24,830 nucleotides of DNA from Lachnospiraceae bacterium UBA4711 (GCA_002404515.1 DHJV01000073.1:24283-49112); one strand, 5' to 3'; positions 1 to 7,935 are shown, counted from the stretch's first letter. A program made the numbers and translations. The notes: generated by a model not told the origin, from the sequence alone.

Positions 1-161
1 TGTGGCTGCACCGGCTGTCCTGCCGGCTGCTGGTATCCCATCTGTGGCTGTACCGGCTGCTGTGCATTATCGACAGACTGCTCTGCCTGAACTGGAGCTC
101 CACACATTGGACAATTTGTCTGTCCGGTTGGTATAATCGCTCCACACATCGTACAATTCAT
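1..161 (-). CDS. zinc-ribbon protein, N-terminal part (cut by left edge)
   Basis: This reading frame starts at an ATG at 159-161, preceded by a strong AGGAGGG ribosome binding site, and runs off the left edge after 53 codons. The N-terminus holds two CxxC knuckles (C3/C6 and C17/C20), a typical short zinc ribbon. It is followed by a Gln/Pro-rich linker in which a 14-residue unit (QPVQPQMGYQQPAG) starts to repeat, visible at DNA level as a 42-base period. Proteins of this plan in Firmicutes usually continue into membrane segments or a domain of unknown function, but that part is outside the window. Function is not assignable. It lies downstream of the terminator of the phosphatase gene and so probably has its own promoter. 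Confidence 0.75.
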   Translation of the reverse strand, partial: MNCTMCGAIIPTGQTNCPMCGAPVQAEQSVDNAQQPVQPQMGYQQPAGQPVQP

Positions 162-210
162 AAATCTTCCCTCCTACATAACCCTCTTAATTTTAAATAA
201 GAAGTGATAA

Positions 211-255
211 AAAAATAATAGCATAAACCCCTCGTTCATTCAAGGAATTTATGCT
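211..255 (-). terminator. Rho-independent terminator after the histidine phosphatase gene
   Basis: On the minus strand, AGCATAAA (255-248) can pair with TTTATGCT (227-220). The stem is followed by ATTATTTTTTTA. It lies about 40 bases past the phosphatase stop codon. The stem is AT-rich and the loop long, so strength is uncertain. Confidence 0.6.
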
Positions 256-297
256 AGATTGTGACTATTTTATTACATATTTTACATATTCTTCTTT

Positions 298-828
298 TTA
301 GAGTTCATATTGAAGAACTTTACAATTCCCCAGATTAAACTTGAAGAAGTCCTCATTATCCAGACTCTCAAAATATGAGTTGATCACCCGGCATACACCA
401 CCATGACTGATCACCATGACTTTTTTATCTGCATAACGCTGCTTGATATCATCCAGGAAATTATACACACGCTGTACAACCTTAAGCAACGATTCGCCCT
501 CCGGATACTGATAACCAAACTGTACCCATTGCTCCATGAATCCCGGTGTTCCCTCATAGGTTCCGTCGATCACGCCATAATCGCGCTCTGCAAGGCGGTC
601 ATCCACCTCTACCGGTACACCGATTGCTGCACCGACAATATCTGCAGTTTCTTTCGCACGCACAAGCGGCGATGAAATAATGAGATCTACATCCGTATCC
701 TGCATGCGCTGTGCCAGCTCATGTGCCTGTGAGATTCCCTTTTCCGTCAATCGCACATTTGCTCTTCCACAGATTCGAACCTCTATATTATACTGTGTCT
801 GTCCATGTCTTGTTACATATAATTTCAT
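298..828 (-). CDS. histidine phosphatase family protein (phosphoglycerate mutase-like)
   Basis: A 176-residue protein of the two-histidine phosphatase superfamily. The phosphohistidine motif TRHGQT puts R7 and H8 at the N-terminus. SSPLVRAKET supplies R57, ERDYG supplies E81, and ISHGG supplies the second catalytic H142, so the active site is complete. Such small cytoplasmic enzymes remove phosphate from sugar phosphates, nucleotides or related compounds; the substrate cannot be read from sequence. The start at 828 is preferred over an in-frame ATG at 864. It has an AGAGGG site 5 bases upstream, and the predicted promoter (-10 at 873-878) would make the longer form almost leaderless. It appears to be a single-gene transcript between two terminators. 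Confidence 0.9.
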   Translation of the reverse strand: MKLYVTRHGQTQYNIEVRICGRANVRLTEKGISQAHELAQRMQDTDVDLIISSPLVRAKETADIVGAAIGVPVEVDDRLAERDYGVIDGTYEGTPGFMEQWVQFGYQYPEGESLLKVVQRVYNFLDDIKQRYADKKVMVISHGGVCRVINSYFESLDNEDFFKFNLGNCKVLQYEL

Positions 829-872
829 AGATACCCTCTTCGGAATAATACTATTTATATCCAATCTTCGTT

Positions 873-901
873 ATGATACCATAGGAATTTTCTTTTTTCA
901 A
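873..901 (-). promoter_or_regulatory. sigma-A type promoter of the phosphatase gene
   Basis: On the minus strand TTGAAA (901-896) is followed after 17 bases by TATCAT (878-873). The -35 box overlaps the U-tract of the upstream terminator, a compact gene junction. Confidence 0.6.
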
Positions 902-924
902 CAAAACAGCCTTTCAAAAAGGCT
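900..924 (-). terminator. terminator after the methyltransferase-like gene
   Basis: A 7-bp stem, AGCCTTT (924-918) with AAAGGCT (914-908), has a 3-base loop and is followed by GTTTTGTT on the minus strand. It lies 25 bases past the stop codon at 950. Confidence 0.75.
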
Positions 925-949
925 TTCCTAACTTATAAAAGTTATTTTT

Positions 950-1951
950 TTATTTTGTTTCTTTATTTATGAAATATGCCGTCAAAACATCCATAAAATA
1001 ATATTTTTCTTCCGAAAATGGCCAGACATACCCACTCCGATGCCGAAAAGCAAGCTTTCCCACCTTCTGTGCCTGCATTAGCTGCAGTTCAAATTCCCGG
1101 CTGCCTGCTACCTGACATGTAATACCCTCTACGTTCTCCGGCAAGATCTGTGTTTCTGTCTGTGCCGTCAGAATCTGTTCCCATTCCTCCGTCCAGATCT
1201 GGGCGTATTCCGCCAGCCGTTCTTCCCGCGCAGGCAACGCCGCATAGATCTCGTTCGCCGTAAAAACCGCAGCCTTTGTTGTCGTCATAATGGCTTCCAT
1301 CAGCCGCTTTGCAGCCTGCACATTCATTTCCTGCATCATAGCGGCTGTCCTTGGCAGCCTGTGCAGATCCTTTCCATATAATTGCAGCAGCCCTGCAAAC
1401 CGCGCATTTAACTGACTGGCAAGTCCGCACACGACACTGAAATCAAATGCCTTTTCAAATCCTGAAAATATTGGCTGCTGTGCTGCCACCGACTCCAACA
1501 CCTGCCGCAGATATTCGGACAAATGCAGGTCGTCCCCATTTGCAAGCAATGACTCAAAAAATCGTTCTTCTTCCTCATAGATCTCCCAGAATCCCAAATC
1601 CACGCAGGCACACTGTTCCTCCGATAATCCATAACGCGCCCGTGCCGCCTGTATATCCTCCATCGTCCGGTCAATCAGCACAAACCGCACATAGGGCGCA
1701 AGCATTTCCAGATCCAGGTCATTGCATCGACCGGCGCCCCAGATAGCAGCCACAGGTTTCGCTTCCAAAGGTGCATTTGCCGCCAAAGCAAACGCCTGAT
1801 CCCGCAGCTTGCCATGTCTTGCCAGATATTCCCGCCGGTAATAGCTCTCTATCCCCTCTAAGACATATCTGGTCAATGTCTGCCGGTATTCCGTCCATAC
1901 GGTTCGCATCGGATCTGAATTTTCAGTTTCAATCATTTTTTCATAGATCAT
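950..1951 (-). CDS. SAM-dependent methyltransferase-like protein, function unknown
   Basis: A 333-residue protein with a Rossmann methyltransferase signature. Residues 70-80 (IWGAGRCNDLD) fit motif I of class I methyltransferases, and D94 in FVLIDRT sits where the ribose-binding acidic residue ends strand 2. VDL and the hydrophobic stretch SVVCGLASQL (about 172-181) fit later core strands. The C-terminal region is rich in Ala, Gln and Glu and matches no domain I recognise. Substrate is unknown. The start at 1951 has only a weak purine-rich leader; M6 is an alternative. The gene is clearly richer in G+C than its neighbours and full of Ala codons, which may point to transfer or to different selection. 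It lies between tRNA-Lys and its own terminator. Confidence 0.7.
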   Translation of the reverse strand: MIYEKMIETENSDPMRTVWTEYRQTLTRYVLEGIESYYRREYLARHGKLRDQAFALAANAPLEAKPVAAIWGAGRCNDLDLEMLAPYVRFVLIDRTMEDIQAARARYGLSEEQCACVDLGFWEIYEEEERFFESLLANGDDLHLSEYLRQVLESVAAQQPIFSGFEKAFDFSVVCGLASQLNARFAGLLQLYGKDLHRLPRTAAMMQEMNVQAAKRLMEAIMTTTKAAVFTANEIYAALPAREERLAEYAQIWTEEWEQILTAQTETQILPENVEGITCQVAGSREFELQLMQAQKVGKLAFRHRSGYVWPFSEEKYYFMDVLTAYFINKETK

Positions 1952-2028
1952 CTTCTACACGCTTTCTGCATTTACATTGTAAATCCTGCATGATTCTCTG
2001 CATTTCATCTGTATAAAACCGAATATAC

Positions 2029-2070
2029 AAAAAAAACACCGACTCCGCAGCTTCTTCTGCAAAACCGATG
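2029..2070 (-). terminator. strong terminator of tRNA-Lys
   Basis: On the minus strand bases 2070-2057 pair with 2050-2037 in a 14-bp stem without mismatch if five G-U pairs are allowed. The loop has six bases and eight U follow. The wobble pairs work only in the minus-strand RNA, which fits termination in the tRNA direction. Confidence 0.85.
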
Positions 2071-2080
2071 CTTTTACGAG

Positions 2081-2153
2081 TGGGCCGCCGGGGGCTCGAA
2101 CCCCGCACACCCTGATTAAGAGTCAGGTGCTCTACCAAATGAGCTAGCGGCCC
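2081..2153 (-). tRNA. tRNA-Lys (anticodon CTT)
   Basis: A full cloverleaf of 73 bases can be drawn. The acceptor stem is GGGCCGC/GCGGCCC with discriminator A, the D stem GCTC/GAGC, the anticodon stem CCTGA/TCAGG with loop CTCTTAA (anticodon CTT), and the T stem CGGGG/CCCCG around TTCGAGC. The 3' CCA is not encoded and must be added after transcription. A sigma-A promoter lies upstream and a strong terminator directly downstream, so this is a single-tRNA transcript. Confidence 0.97.
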
Positions 2154-2199
2154 GTAGTGAATTTTCACTTACCATGTGTTCTTCATCAGAACAATATGG

Positions 2200-2228
2200 A
2201 GTATACAACATTCATTTACAAAATGCAA
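2200..2228 (-). promoter_or_regulatory. promoter of tRNA-Lys
   Basis: TTGCAT (2228-2223), a 17-base spacer and TATACT (2205-2200) on the minus strand give a near-consensus sigma-A promoter. The tRNA 5' end is about 40 bases downstream of the expected transcription start. Confidence 0.8.
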
Positions 2229-2278
2229 GCTTTTTTTCACAATTTTTTCAAAATTTTTTCTAAAAACCCGCAAACCCT

Positions 2279-2476
2279 TTATTTCCTTAACTTTTTACAT
2301 GCACTGATCGTCTCCAGCCGGTTCAGAATACAACATACCGTATGAATATTGCGTCCAAGATTCATCAGTTTTCGATTCAGACAGGGATTCGAATACACTG
2401 CATTTGTTAGTTTGAAACCACATTTTTTTCTTCCCATAAGAGACTCCGGCATGTATCTTACTACCATAGTATGCAC
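2279..2476 (-). CDS. possible small Cys-rich protein (65 residues), unrecognised
   Basis: An open frame between trmB and tRNA-Lys starts at GTG 2476, with a weak AGAGA site 5-6 bases upstream; an internal ATG could also serve. The product would contain five Cys (in KKCGF, NPCLN, VCC and SACK contexts) and a basic C-terminus. Codon choice looks coding-like, but I recognise no family. An overlapping frame of similar length (start 2498) also exists, so coding is not settled. If real, it would be cotranscribed with trmB, 27 bases after the trmB stop. The start region lies in the hairpin described at 2438-2487. Function unknown. Confidence 0.3.
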   Translation of the reverse strand: MHTMVVRYMPESLMGRKKCGFKLTNAVYSNPCLNRKLMNLGRNIHTVCCILNRLETISACKKLRK

Positions 2477-2487
2477 CGGAATCTCTT
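2438..2487 (-). other. 12-bp RNA hairpin just after trmB
   Basis: Bases 2440-2451 can pair with 2474-2485. On the plus strand three positions are C-A or A-C mismatches; on the minus strand all three become G-U pairs. This suggests that the folded molecule is the minus-strand RNA. The seven-T run sits on the plus-strand side (2486-2492), so in the minus direction it is not a classical terminator. It may protect the trmB 3' end or hide the start of the small ORF. Confidence 0.5.
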
Positions 2488-2503
2488 TTTTTACACATTT
2501 TTG

Positions 2504-3151
2504 TTATTTCTTTTTTGGTGGCTTGATGACCATACGGCAGATTGGATTTCCCATTGCGGAGAATTTCTCTTCATATTCCGTCATGACATTTCCTTCTGCA
2601 TACTCGCTGTGATGCAGATCAAACGTATAGTTCACCATCTCCCAGCCGGCAAGCTCTGCCTGTTCCAGCGAAAAATCAAACAACGGACGGTTATCTGTCT
2701 TGAATGTGAGTCCTCCATCCGCAGCAAGGAACTTCACATACCGGTTCAGAAACTGCACCGATGTCAGGCGTCGTCTTGCATGCCGATCCTTCGGCCATGG
2801 ATCAGAGAAGTTCAGATAAATATAGGCAACCTCATCTTTTTCAAATACATTTTCGATTGCCTCCGCATCCATTCGGATAAACACCAGATTCGGGAGCTGC
2901 TCGATTGTCTGCTTTTCGATTGCACGTACAAGCACGCTCGAATATTTTTCAATACCGATATAATTGATCTCTGGATGCAATTTCGCCATATCTATGATAA
3001 AACGACCTTTTCCCATTCCAACCTCAATATGGATTGGATTGTCATTGCCAAAAAATGCATGCCATTTTCCCTTCATGCTTTCCTCTTCATGCACAACAAA
3101 ATCATTCGTGGCAATCATTTCTCTGGAGCCTTTTACGTTTCGTAATCTCAT
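2504..3151 (-). CDS. trmB: tRNA (guanine-N7)-methyltransferase TrmB
   Basis: A 215-residue class I methyltransferase that makes m7G46 in the variable loop of tRNAs using SAM. The SAM-binding motif is at about 43-50 (EVGMGKGR), and YIGIEKY (64-70) ends the next strand. The family signature NFSDPWPKDRHARRRL lies at 114-129, containing the D and the basic residues used for tRNA binding and catalysis. Length fits the family. The start at 3151 is chosen over an ATG at 3169 because a GAGGT ribosome binding site lies 8 bases before it, inside the longer frame. It is divergent from the carboxypeptidase gene. Confidence 0.95.
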   Translation of the reverse strand: MRLRNVKGSREMIATNDFVVHEEESMKGKWHAFFGNDNPIHIEVGMGKGRFIIDMAKLHPEINYIGIEKYSSVLVRAIEKQTIEQLPNLVFIRMDAEAIENVFEKDEVAYIYLNFSDPWPKDRHARRRLTSVQFLNRYVKFLAADGGLTFKTDNRPLFDFSLEQAELAGWEMVNYTFDLHHSEYAEGNVMTEYEEKFSAMGNPICRMVIKPPKKK

Positions 3152-3182
3152 CTTTTTTACCTCGTACATCTATAATGTTTCT

Positions 3183-3211
3183 ATATTAGCATTTATTTTA
3201 AATTTTCACAA
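3183..3211 (-). promoter_or_regulatory. promoter of trmB
   Basis: TTGTGA (3211-3206), 17-base spacer, TAATAT (3188-3183) on the minus strand. It lies 20 bases from the divergent carboxypeptidase promoter. Confidence 0.65.
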
Positions 3212-3230
3212 GAATGTTGCATTTTATCTC

Positions 3231-3259
3231 TTGTTTTTTTCCCTGTTTTATATGATAAT
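3231..3259 (+). promoter_or_regulatory. promoter of the D,D-carboxypeptidase gene
   Basis: TTGTTT (3231-3236), 17-base spacer, GATAAT (3254-3259). It probably also serves the two downstream genes. Confidence 0.6.
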
Positions 3260-3302
3260 TAAGAAGATAATGTCAATCTTTCACAGAAAAGGATTTTATA
3301 GC

Positions 3303-4676
3303 ATGATCAAAGTTACGAAAAAAATTATTTCCTATATAATGGTGTGCGTGCTGTTCCTCAGCATCTATATTCCATGCGCGGCTGCACAGACAAGCACCGC
3401 AACTGCATCCGATGCAAAAGCAACGACGGGATTTCCACAGATCACATCCACGTCTGCCATTATCATGGACGCACAATCCGGGCAGATCATATACGAAAAA
3501 AATTCCCATACCCGGCAATATCCGGCAAGCATCACAAAGATTCTGACCGCATATCTCGCCATCAAATACGGAGATCTGAACTCCACGATCACGATGAGTG
3601 ACGCTGCTGTCTGGGGAATCGACCGCAACAGCTCCCATATTGCACTTGATGTCGGTGAAGAGATCAGTATGTCTGATGCACTCTATGCCGTCATGCTCAT
3701 GTCAGCAAATGAAGCAGCCTGGGCGATTGCAGAACAGGTATCCGGCTCTCTGGAGAACTTCGTGCAGTTGATGAACGACACAGCGCAAAGTCTCGGCTGC
3801 AAGGATACACATTTTACGAATGCAAACGGATTGCACGATCCAAATCATTACACAACTGCATATGACATGGCGCTGATCACAAAAGAGGCTCTCACAAGCA
3901 AAACCTTTCGTGAATATGCATCTGAAACCTATCATGAGATTCCACCAACGAACATGAACAGCGAGACACGTTATCTCACCCAGGGCAACCGGATGATGCT
4001 CAATAATTCCGAATATTATTACCCGGCATGTCAGGGTGGCAAAACCGGTTATACTGATGATGCGGGTGGCACACTTGTAGTCTGGGCTGAAAAAAATGAT
4101 ATGCAGTTAATCTGTGTAACCATGGGTGCCCCTGACAACGCAACGAATTACACGGACAGCATTGCTCTGTTTAACTACGTATTCAACAACTATTCAAACA
4201 CCACACTGCTGTCTGATTATGAATTTGATGCAGAAGATGCCACAACCGCACAGAACTTCCTCAATGATTATTATGGATGCGAAAACCTTGGCACAATGCA
4301 CCTGTCCGTCGATAACAACCAGCCATTTATATTTGCCAACAATGCCGACAGAACCAAGCTGCAAATGAAGTTTGTTCCATCCGCTGACCGTCTGGATGAA
4401 GGCTACATCGGCACTTTAGAAGTCTCTTATGAAGGTACGACCTGTCTGACACTTCCGGTCAGCTATTCCGGCTATGTCAATTCAAACGATGATGTTGCCG
4501 TAGCCGAAGCATATAAAAACGGTGGCATCCGCCCGGCGCTGATCAAAGAAAAGAAAAGCTATTTGAAATATATAATCGCAGCGATCGTCGTTGCATGTAT
4601 TCTTGGACTTTTTATCTATGCAAATGTAATCGAACCTCGGAAACGGAAACAAAACTCCCGTTCCCGCAGGCGGTAA
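3303..4676 (+). CDS. D-alanyl-D-alanine carboxypeptidase (PBP5/DacF type, S11 family)
   Basis: A 457-residue penicillin-binding protein that trims the terminal D-Ala from peptidoglycan stem peptides outside the membrane. All three active-site motifs are present: S76-I-T-K79, S134-A-N136 and K247-T-G249. The N-terminus is a signal peptide (basic MIKVTKK, a hydrophobic core, then an AAA-type cleavage site near residue 27). The C-terminus has a membrane segment at about 423-442 followed by a very basic tail, so the enzyme is membrane-anchored by a true transmembrane helix rather than the amphipathic helix of E. coli PBP5. The frame is open far upstream, but the start at 3303 is supported by AAAAGGA 9 bases before it, by the promoter at 3231-3259 and by the signal peptide. 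The sporulation paralogue name dacF cannot be assigned safely. Confidence 0.92.
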   Translation: MIKVTKKIISYIMVCVLFLSIYIPCAAAQTSTATASDAKATTGFPQITSTSAIIMDAQSGQIIYEKNSHTRQYPASITKILTAYLAIKYGDLNSTITMSDAAVWGIDRNSSHIALDVGEEISMSDALYAVMLMSANEAAWAIAEQVSGSLENFVQLMNDTAQSLGCKDTHFTNANGLHDPNHYTTAYDMALITKEALTSKTFREYASETYHEIPPTNMNSETRYLTQGNRMMLNNSEYYYPACQGGKTGYTDDAGGTLVVWAEKNDMQLICVTMGAPDNATNYTDSIALFNYVFNNYSNTTLLSDYEFDAEDATTAQNFLNDYYGCENLGTMHLSVDNNQPFIFANNADRTKLQMKFVPSADRLDEGYIGTLEVSYEGTTCLTLPVSYSGYVNSNDDVAVAEAYKNGGIRPALIKEKKSYLKYIIAAIVVACILGLFIYANVIEPRKRKQNSRSRRR

Positions 4677-4677
4677 C
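4654..4677 (+). other. small inverted repeat across the carboxypeptidase stop codon
   Basis: CCCGTT and AACGGG flank the last codons and the stop. There is no T-run, so this does not look like a terminator; it may stabilise the mRNA end or tune readthrough into the next gene. Confidence 0.3.
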
Positions 4678-4713
4678 GGGAAACCCTGCACCACGAAAAG
4701 AGGTACTTCAACT

Positions 4714-5838
4714 ATGGAAGAATCAAAAGAGAATTTTAAGAAAATCAAATCTGCCAATCAGATGATGCTGGATTATTTTAACAAATCCTTCCTATCACAA
4801 TTAGAGGATATCCAAAATCTCAAAACACAGATTTTTGAGATTGACATCAAGATTGATGAACTGGATAAGACGAAGGATATTTACGCCTTCAAAACCAACT
4901 CCAGAAAAAGTGTCTTCTCTCCTGTCACAAATGATGGCGTGGATACCGAACGCAACAAAATCATTCAGGATCAGATCAAAGACCTGCAATCCGTAAAGGA
5001 GACATTAACATTAAAGCTGCGCGGCATGGAACTGCAGTTAAACAAGCTGCGTCAATACCTTGAAACATTGAACAATGCAGAAGATGCACTTGCCTCTTTT
5101 GAACCTCGTTACACGACAGACGATCCAGATCATACGGATCACTATGGCTTCACATTTCTTCAGGATGACGCAAAGGAGGATATCTCCTCTCATGGCTATA
5201 ATATACTGATGCTGGATGCATATGACCGCGCTCTCACACAGACGATTCTTGACAAACAGATCAAAACCGGACTGGAAGCTATGCAGAACAAGCTGGATAT
5301 GATCAACTATCTGATTGGAACAGATGTCGGACGTGCGAAATTAACCTTGCAGGAAATCCTGCACAACGTAAAGCAGATGTCCCATTCGGTCGATGAAATC
5401 GCTGAAAACATGAACCGCTTTTCTTCTTCCGACAAACCATTAAAGGAACAGCTCGAAGCTTACTTAAACGAGTTCAAGCAAAATAATGCAAAGATTAAAA
5501 TTACTGCATCTGTTGAAACACCAGATCCGAGCATTAGTTATCATCCAGTGTTCAACATTAACTTCATGCGGCTGATTGCAATATTTTTTGATAACATTGC
5601 CTTGCATGCAAATGCATCCAATGTTTCCGTACAGGCAAGCCTGACGCCAAATATGGCAGAGGTCATTCTGACGGATGATGGTGTCGGCATCAAGGACACC
5701 TATATGGAGGACAGCCCTTGGTACAGCAGCCTGCACAAAGCAAAAGAAATCCTGTATATGCTCTGTGGCAAGCTGGATATCTCCGGGGATGTCATGTCGG
5801 GAACCACAGTGAAATTTAGTTTTCCGATTCAACAATAA
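4714..5838 (+). CDS. degenerate DegS-like sensor histidine kinase (probable pseudokinase)
   Basis: A 374-residue cytoplasmic protein without membrane segments. Residues about 20-125 are predicted coiled coil. Residues 160-235 resemble the dimerisation domain of DegS-type kinases, and about 280-372 form a GHKL ATPase domain (N294 and H298 of the N-box, DDGVGI at 321-326, and SGTTVKFSFP at the end). Aligned with the family H-box (RxRIARDLHD), this protein reads RALTQTILDK, so the phospho-accepting His is replaced by D180. The usual N-box Glu four residues before N294 is I290. It may therefore bind ATP yet not phosphorylate itself. No response regulator is adjacent. It lies 37 bases after the carboxypeptidase gene and 31 before argS, so the three are likely cotranscribed. 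A GAGGT site lies 9 bases before the start. Confidence 0.75.
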   Translation: MEESKENFKKIKSANQMMLDYFNKSFLSQLEDIQNLKTQIFEIDIKIDELDKTKDIYAFKTNSRKSVFSPVTNDGVDTERNKIIQDQIKDLQSVKETLTLKLRGMELQLNKLRQYLETLNNAEDALASFEPRYTTDDPDHTDHYGFTFLQDDAKEDISSHGYNILMLDAYDRALTQTILDKQIKTGLEAMQNKLDMINYLIGTDVGRAKLTLQEILHNVKQMSHSVDEIAENMNRFSSSDKPLKEQLEAYLNEFKQNNAKIKITASVETPDPSISYHPVFNINFMRLIAIFFDNIALHANASNVSVQASLTPNMAEVILTDDGVGIKDTYMEDSPWYSSLHKAKEILYMLCGKLDISGDVMSGTTVKFSFPIQQ

Positions 5839-5869
5839 AAGCAAACAACAATAAAGGAGTTTATATATT

Positions 5870-7561
5870 ATGAAAAACAAGATTGTAGAACTGATTGCTG
5901 CAAACGTAGAAGGGTTAACTGCAGCAGAAATTGCAGACCTGATTGAGATTCCGCCAAAACCGGAACTTGGTGACTTTGCATTTCCTTGCTTCCGCCTTGC
6001 TAAGACGATGCACAAAGCCCCACAGATGATTGCCAATGATATCAAGGAAGCAATCGGAGATGTGGATTTCCTGCAGGAGATTCAGGTGCAGGGTGCATAC
6101 CTGAACTTCTTTGTAAAAAAAGAATTGTTCATTGAATCTATGGTAACTGCTTCTATGGCAGATAATTTTGGAAGTTCTACCGAAGGAAACGGACAGACAA
6201 TCTGTATCGATTATTCTTCTCCAAATGTCGCAAAGAATTTTCATGTTGGACATCTTCGTACAACCATCATTGGAAACTCTCTGTATAAAATCTATTCCAA
6301 GCTTGGCTACAAGGTGATCCGTATCAATCACCTCGGTGACTGGGGTACGCAGTTTGGTAAATTAATCGTCGCATATAAGGCATGGGGAAGCGAAGAAGCT
6401 GTCAAGAAAGATGGCGTCGCAGAACTGATGAAGCTCTATGTGAAGTTCCACGAAGAGGCTGAGAAAAATCCAGAGTTAAACGACGAAGCGCGTGCATGGT
6501 TCGCAAAGATGGAACATGGCGATGAGGAAGCGTTAAAGATCTGGCAGTGGTTCAAGGATATCAGTCTGATTGAATACAAACGTACGTATGATCTGCTCGG
6601 CATGGACTTTGACTACTACCTCGGCGAAAGCTTCTACCGCGATAAGACCGACGATGTTGTAAAACGACTGACAGACGCAAATCTGCTGACAGAGAGTGAT
6701 GGTGCAAAGATTGTAAACCTGGATGCTTATGATATGGCTCCATGTCTGATTCTAAAGAACGATGGCAGCTCTATCTACGCAACGCGTGATATCGCAGCGA
6801 TCTTCTATCGGAAAGAAACTTACAACTTCGTAAAATGTCTGTATGTAACCGGACAGGAACAGAAGCTTCACTTCAAGCAGGTATTCAAGGTTGTAGAACT
6901 GCTCGGAAATGAATGGGCAAAGGATCAGTTAGTGCATATTCCTTATGGACTTGTCAGCTTGGAAGGTGCCAAGCTTTCCACACGTAGTGGAAATATTATT
7001 TATGCGGAGGATATTCTTCTTGAAGCGATTGCGAAGATCAAAGAGATCATCAACGAGAAAAACCCAGATCTTCCAGACAAGGATGAGACAGCAAAAAAGA
7101 TTGGTGTCGGTGCCGTATTGTTCAACGATCTTTATAACCAGCGTATCAAGGACGTCTCTTTTAAATGGGAGAAGCTTTTGAACTTCGATGGTGAAACTGG
7201 TCCATATGTACAGTACACACATGCAAGATGCTGCAGTATCTTAAAGAAACTGGATGGATTTACGCCTTCGGCAGACATTGATTACAGTGTATTAACAGAT
7301 GTAGAAGCAATGGAACTGTTGAAAGAGATCAACCGCTTCCCGAAGGTTGTCAAGGACGCTTCTGAGCGTTATGAGCCTTCTGCAGTTGCCAGATTTGCAG
7401 TGGATGTTGCACAGGCTTTCAACAAATTTTACAATGCATGCCGTATCCATGTAGAAGAAGAGAATGTGCGTAACGCGCGTGCTACACTGGTATATATTAC
7501 AAAGAAGACTATCAAGGATGCAATGGAATTACTTGGTATCGATTGTCCGGAGCAGATGTAA
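5870..7561 (+). CDS. argS: arginyl-tRNA synthetase
   Basis: A 563-residue class I aminoacyl-tRNA synthetase that charges tRNA-Arg. The N-terminal additional domain is followed by the catalytic core with the HIGH-type motif HVGH at 125-128 in SSPNVAKNFHVGHLRTT and the KMSKS-type motif KLSTR at 368-372. The C-terminal helical DALR anticodon-binding domain includes NKFYNACRI and ends normally. Length matches the bacterial family. AAAGGAG lies just upstream of the ATG. There is no room for a T-box leader (only 31 bases to the preceding gene), so expression is tied to the upstream genes or to a promoter within them. A strong terminator follows. tRNA-Arg(CCT) is found in the same window at 14426-14499. 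Confidence 0.97.
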   Translation: MKNKIVELIAANVEGLTAAEIADLIEIPPKPELGDFAFPCFRLAKTMHKAPQMIANDIKEAIGDVDFLQEIQVQGAYLNFFVKKELFIESMVTASMADNFGSSTEGNGQTICIDYSSPNVAKNFHVGHLRTTIIGNSLYKIYSKLGYKVIRINHLGDWGTQFGKLIVAYKAWGSEEAVKKDGVAELMKLYVKFHEEAEKNPELNDEARAWFAKMEHGDEEALKIWQWFKDISLIEYKRTYDLLGMDFDYYLGESFYRDKTDDVVKRLTDANLLTESDGAKIVNLDAYDMAPCLILKNDGSSIYATRDIAAIFYRKETYNFVKCLYVTGQEQKLHFKQVFKVVELLGNEWAKDQLVHIPYGLVSLEGAKLSTRSGNIIYAEDILLEAIAKIKEIINEKNPDLPDKDETAKKIGVGAVLFNDLYNQRIKDVSFKWEKLLNFDGETGPYVQYTHARCCSILKKLDGFTPSADIDYSVLTDVEAMELLKEINRFPKVVKDASERYEPSAVARFAVDVAQAFNKFYNACRIHVEEENVRNARATLVYITKKTIKDAMELLGIDCPEQM

Positions 7562-7615
7562 TTTCGTTGTATATCCTATGTGACAGAAACCGATTACAAT
7601 TACTAACAAGTTAAG

Positions 7616-7649
7616 TAAGCCGGATGATTGAATCATCCGGCTTATTTTT
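7616..7649 (+). terminator. strong terminator after argS
   Basis: A perfect 14-bp stem (7616-7629 with 7631-7644) containing AAGCCGGATG is followed by TTTTTA. It closes the 3303-7561 transcription unit before the AT-rich block. Confidence 0.92.
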
Positions 7650-7854
7650 ATGGAATCGTCATATATCAATTCACCTATTCATAAATATTGTCTTTGTTCA
7701 GATTTCAATATAGCAATAATGAGTATTTATTGATTTCGATATCACTTATATTTTGATTTTACTAACCTCACTATATTGTATTTCCAATTTTATAAATACA
7801 ATATATATGATTCCGTCCGAAGTTATCAACATTTTTTGTTTTTAGAATCAATTT

Positions 7855-7931
7855 TTATCCACAATTATGTGTATAAGTTGGTGGATATTATATACTTTTC
7901 CACAATTATTTATGTTCATATGTGTGGATAA
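7855..7931. promoter_or_regulatory. DnaA-box cluster
   Basis: Perfect TTATCCACA on the plus strand (7855-7863) and on the minus strand (7923-7931) enclose TTATACACA on the minus strand (7868-7876) and the near-match TTTTCCACA (7896-7904). The last box ends 4 bases before the first parS. Mixed orientation and close spacing resemble bacterial DnaA-binding clusters. Confidence 0.75.
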
Positions 7932-7935
7932 TCAG

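Noticed and set aside
1941..2168. Open frame running through tRNA-Lys on the minus strand
   Set aside because: It reads through a certain tRNA and a strong terminator and has no ribosome binding site.
2375..2405. tRNA remnant suggested by a GGGATTCGAAT-like stretch
   Set aside because: No matching T-stem closure, anticodon arm or acceptor stem can be found around it.
2964..3302. Upstream extension of the carboxypeptidase frame by 113 codons
   Set aside because: It overlaps trmB on the other strand and both divergent promoters, and the signal peptide and ribosome binding site fit the start at 3303.
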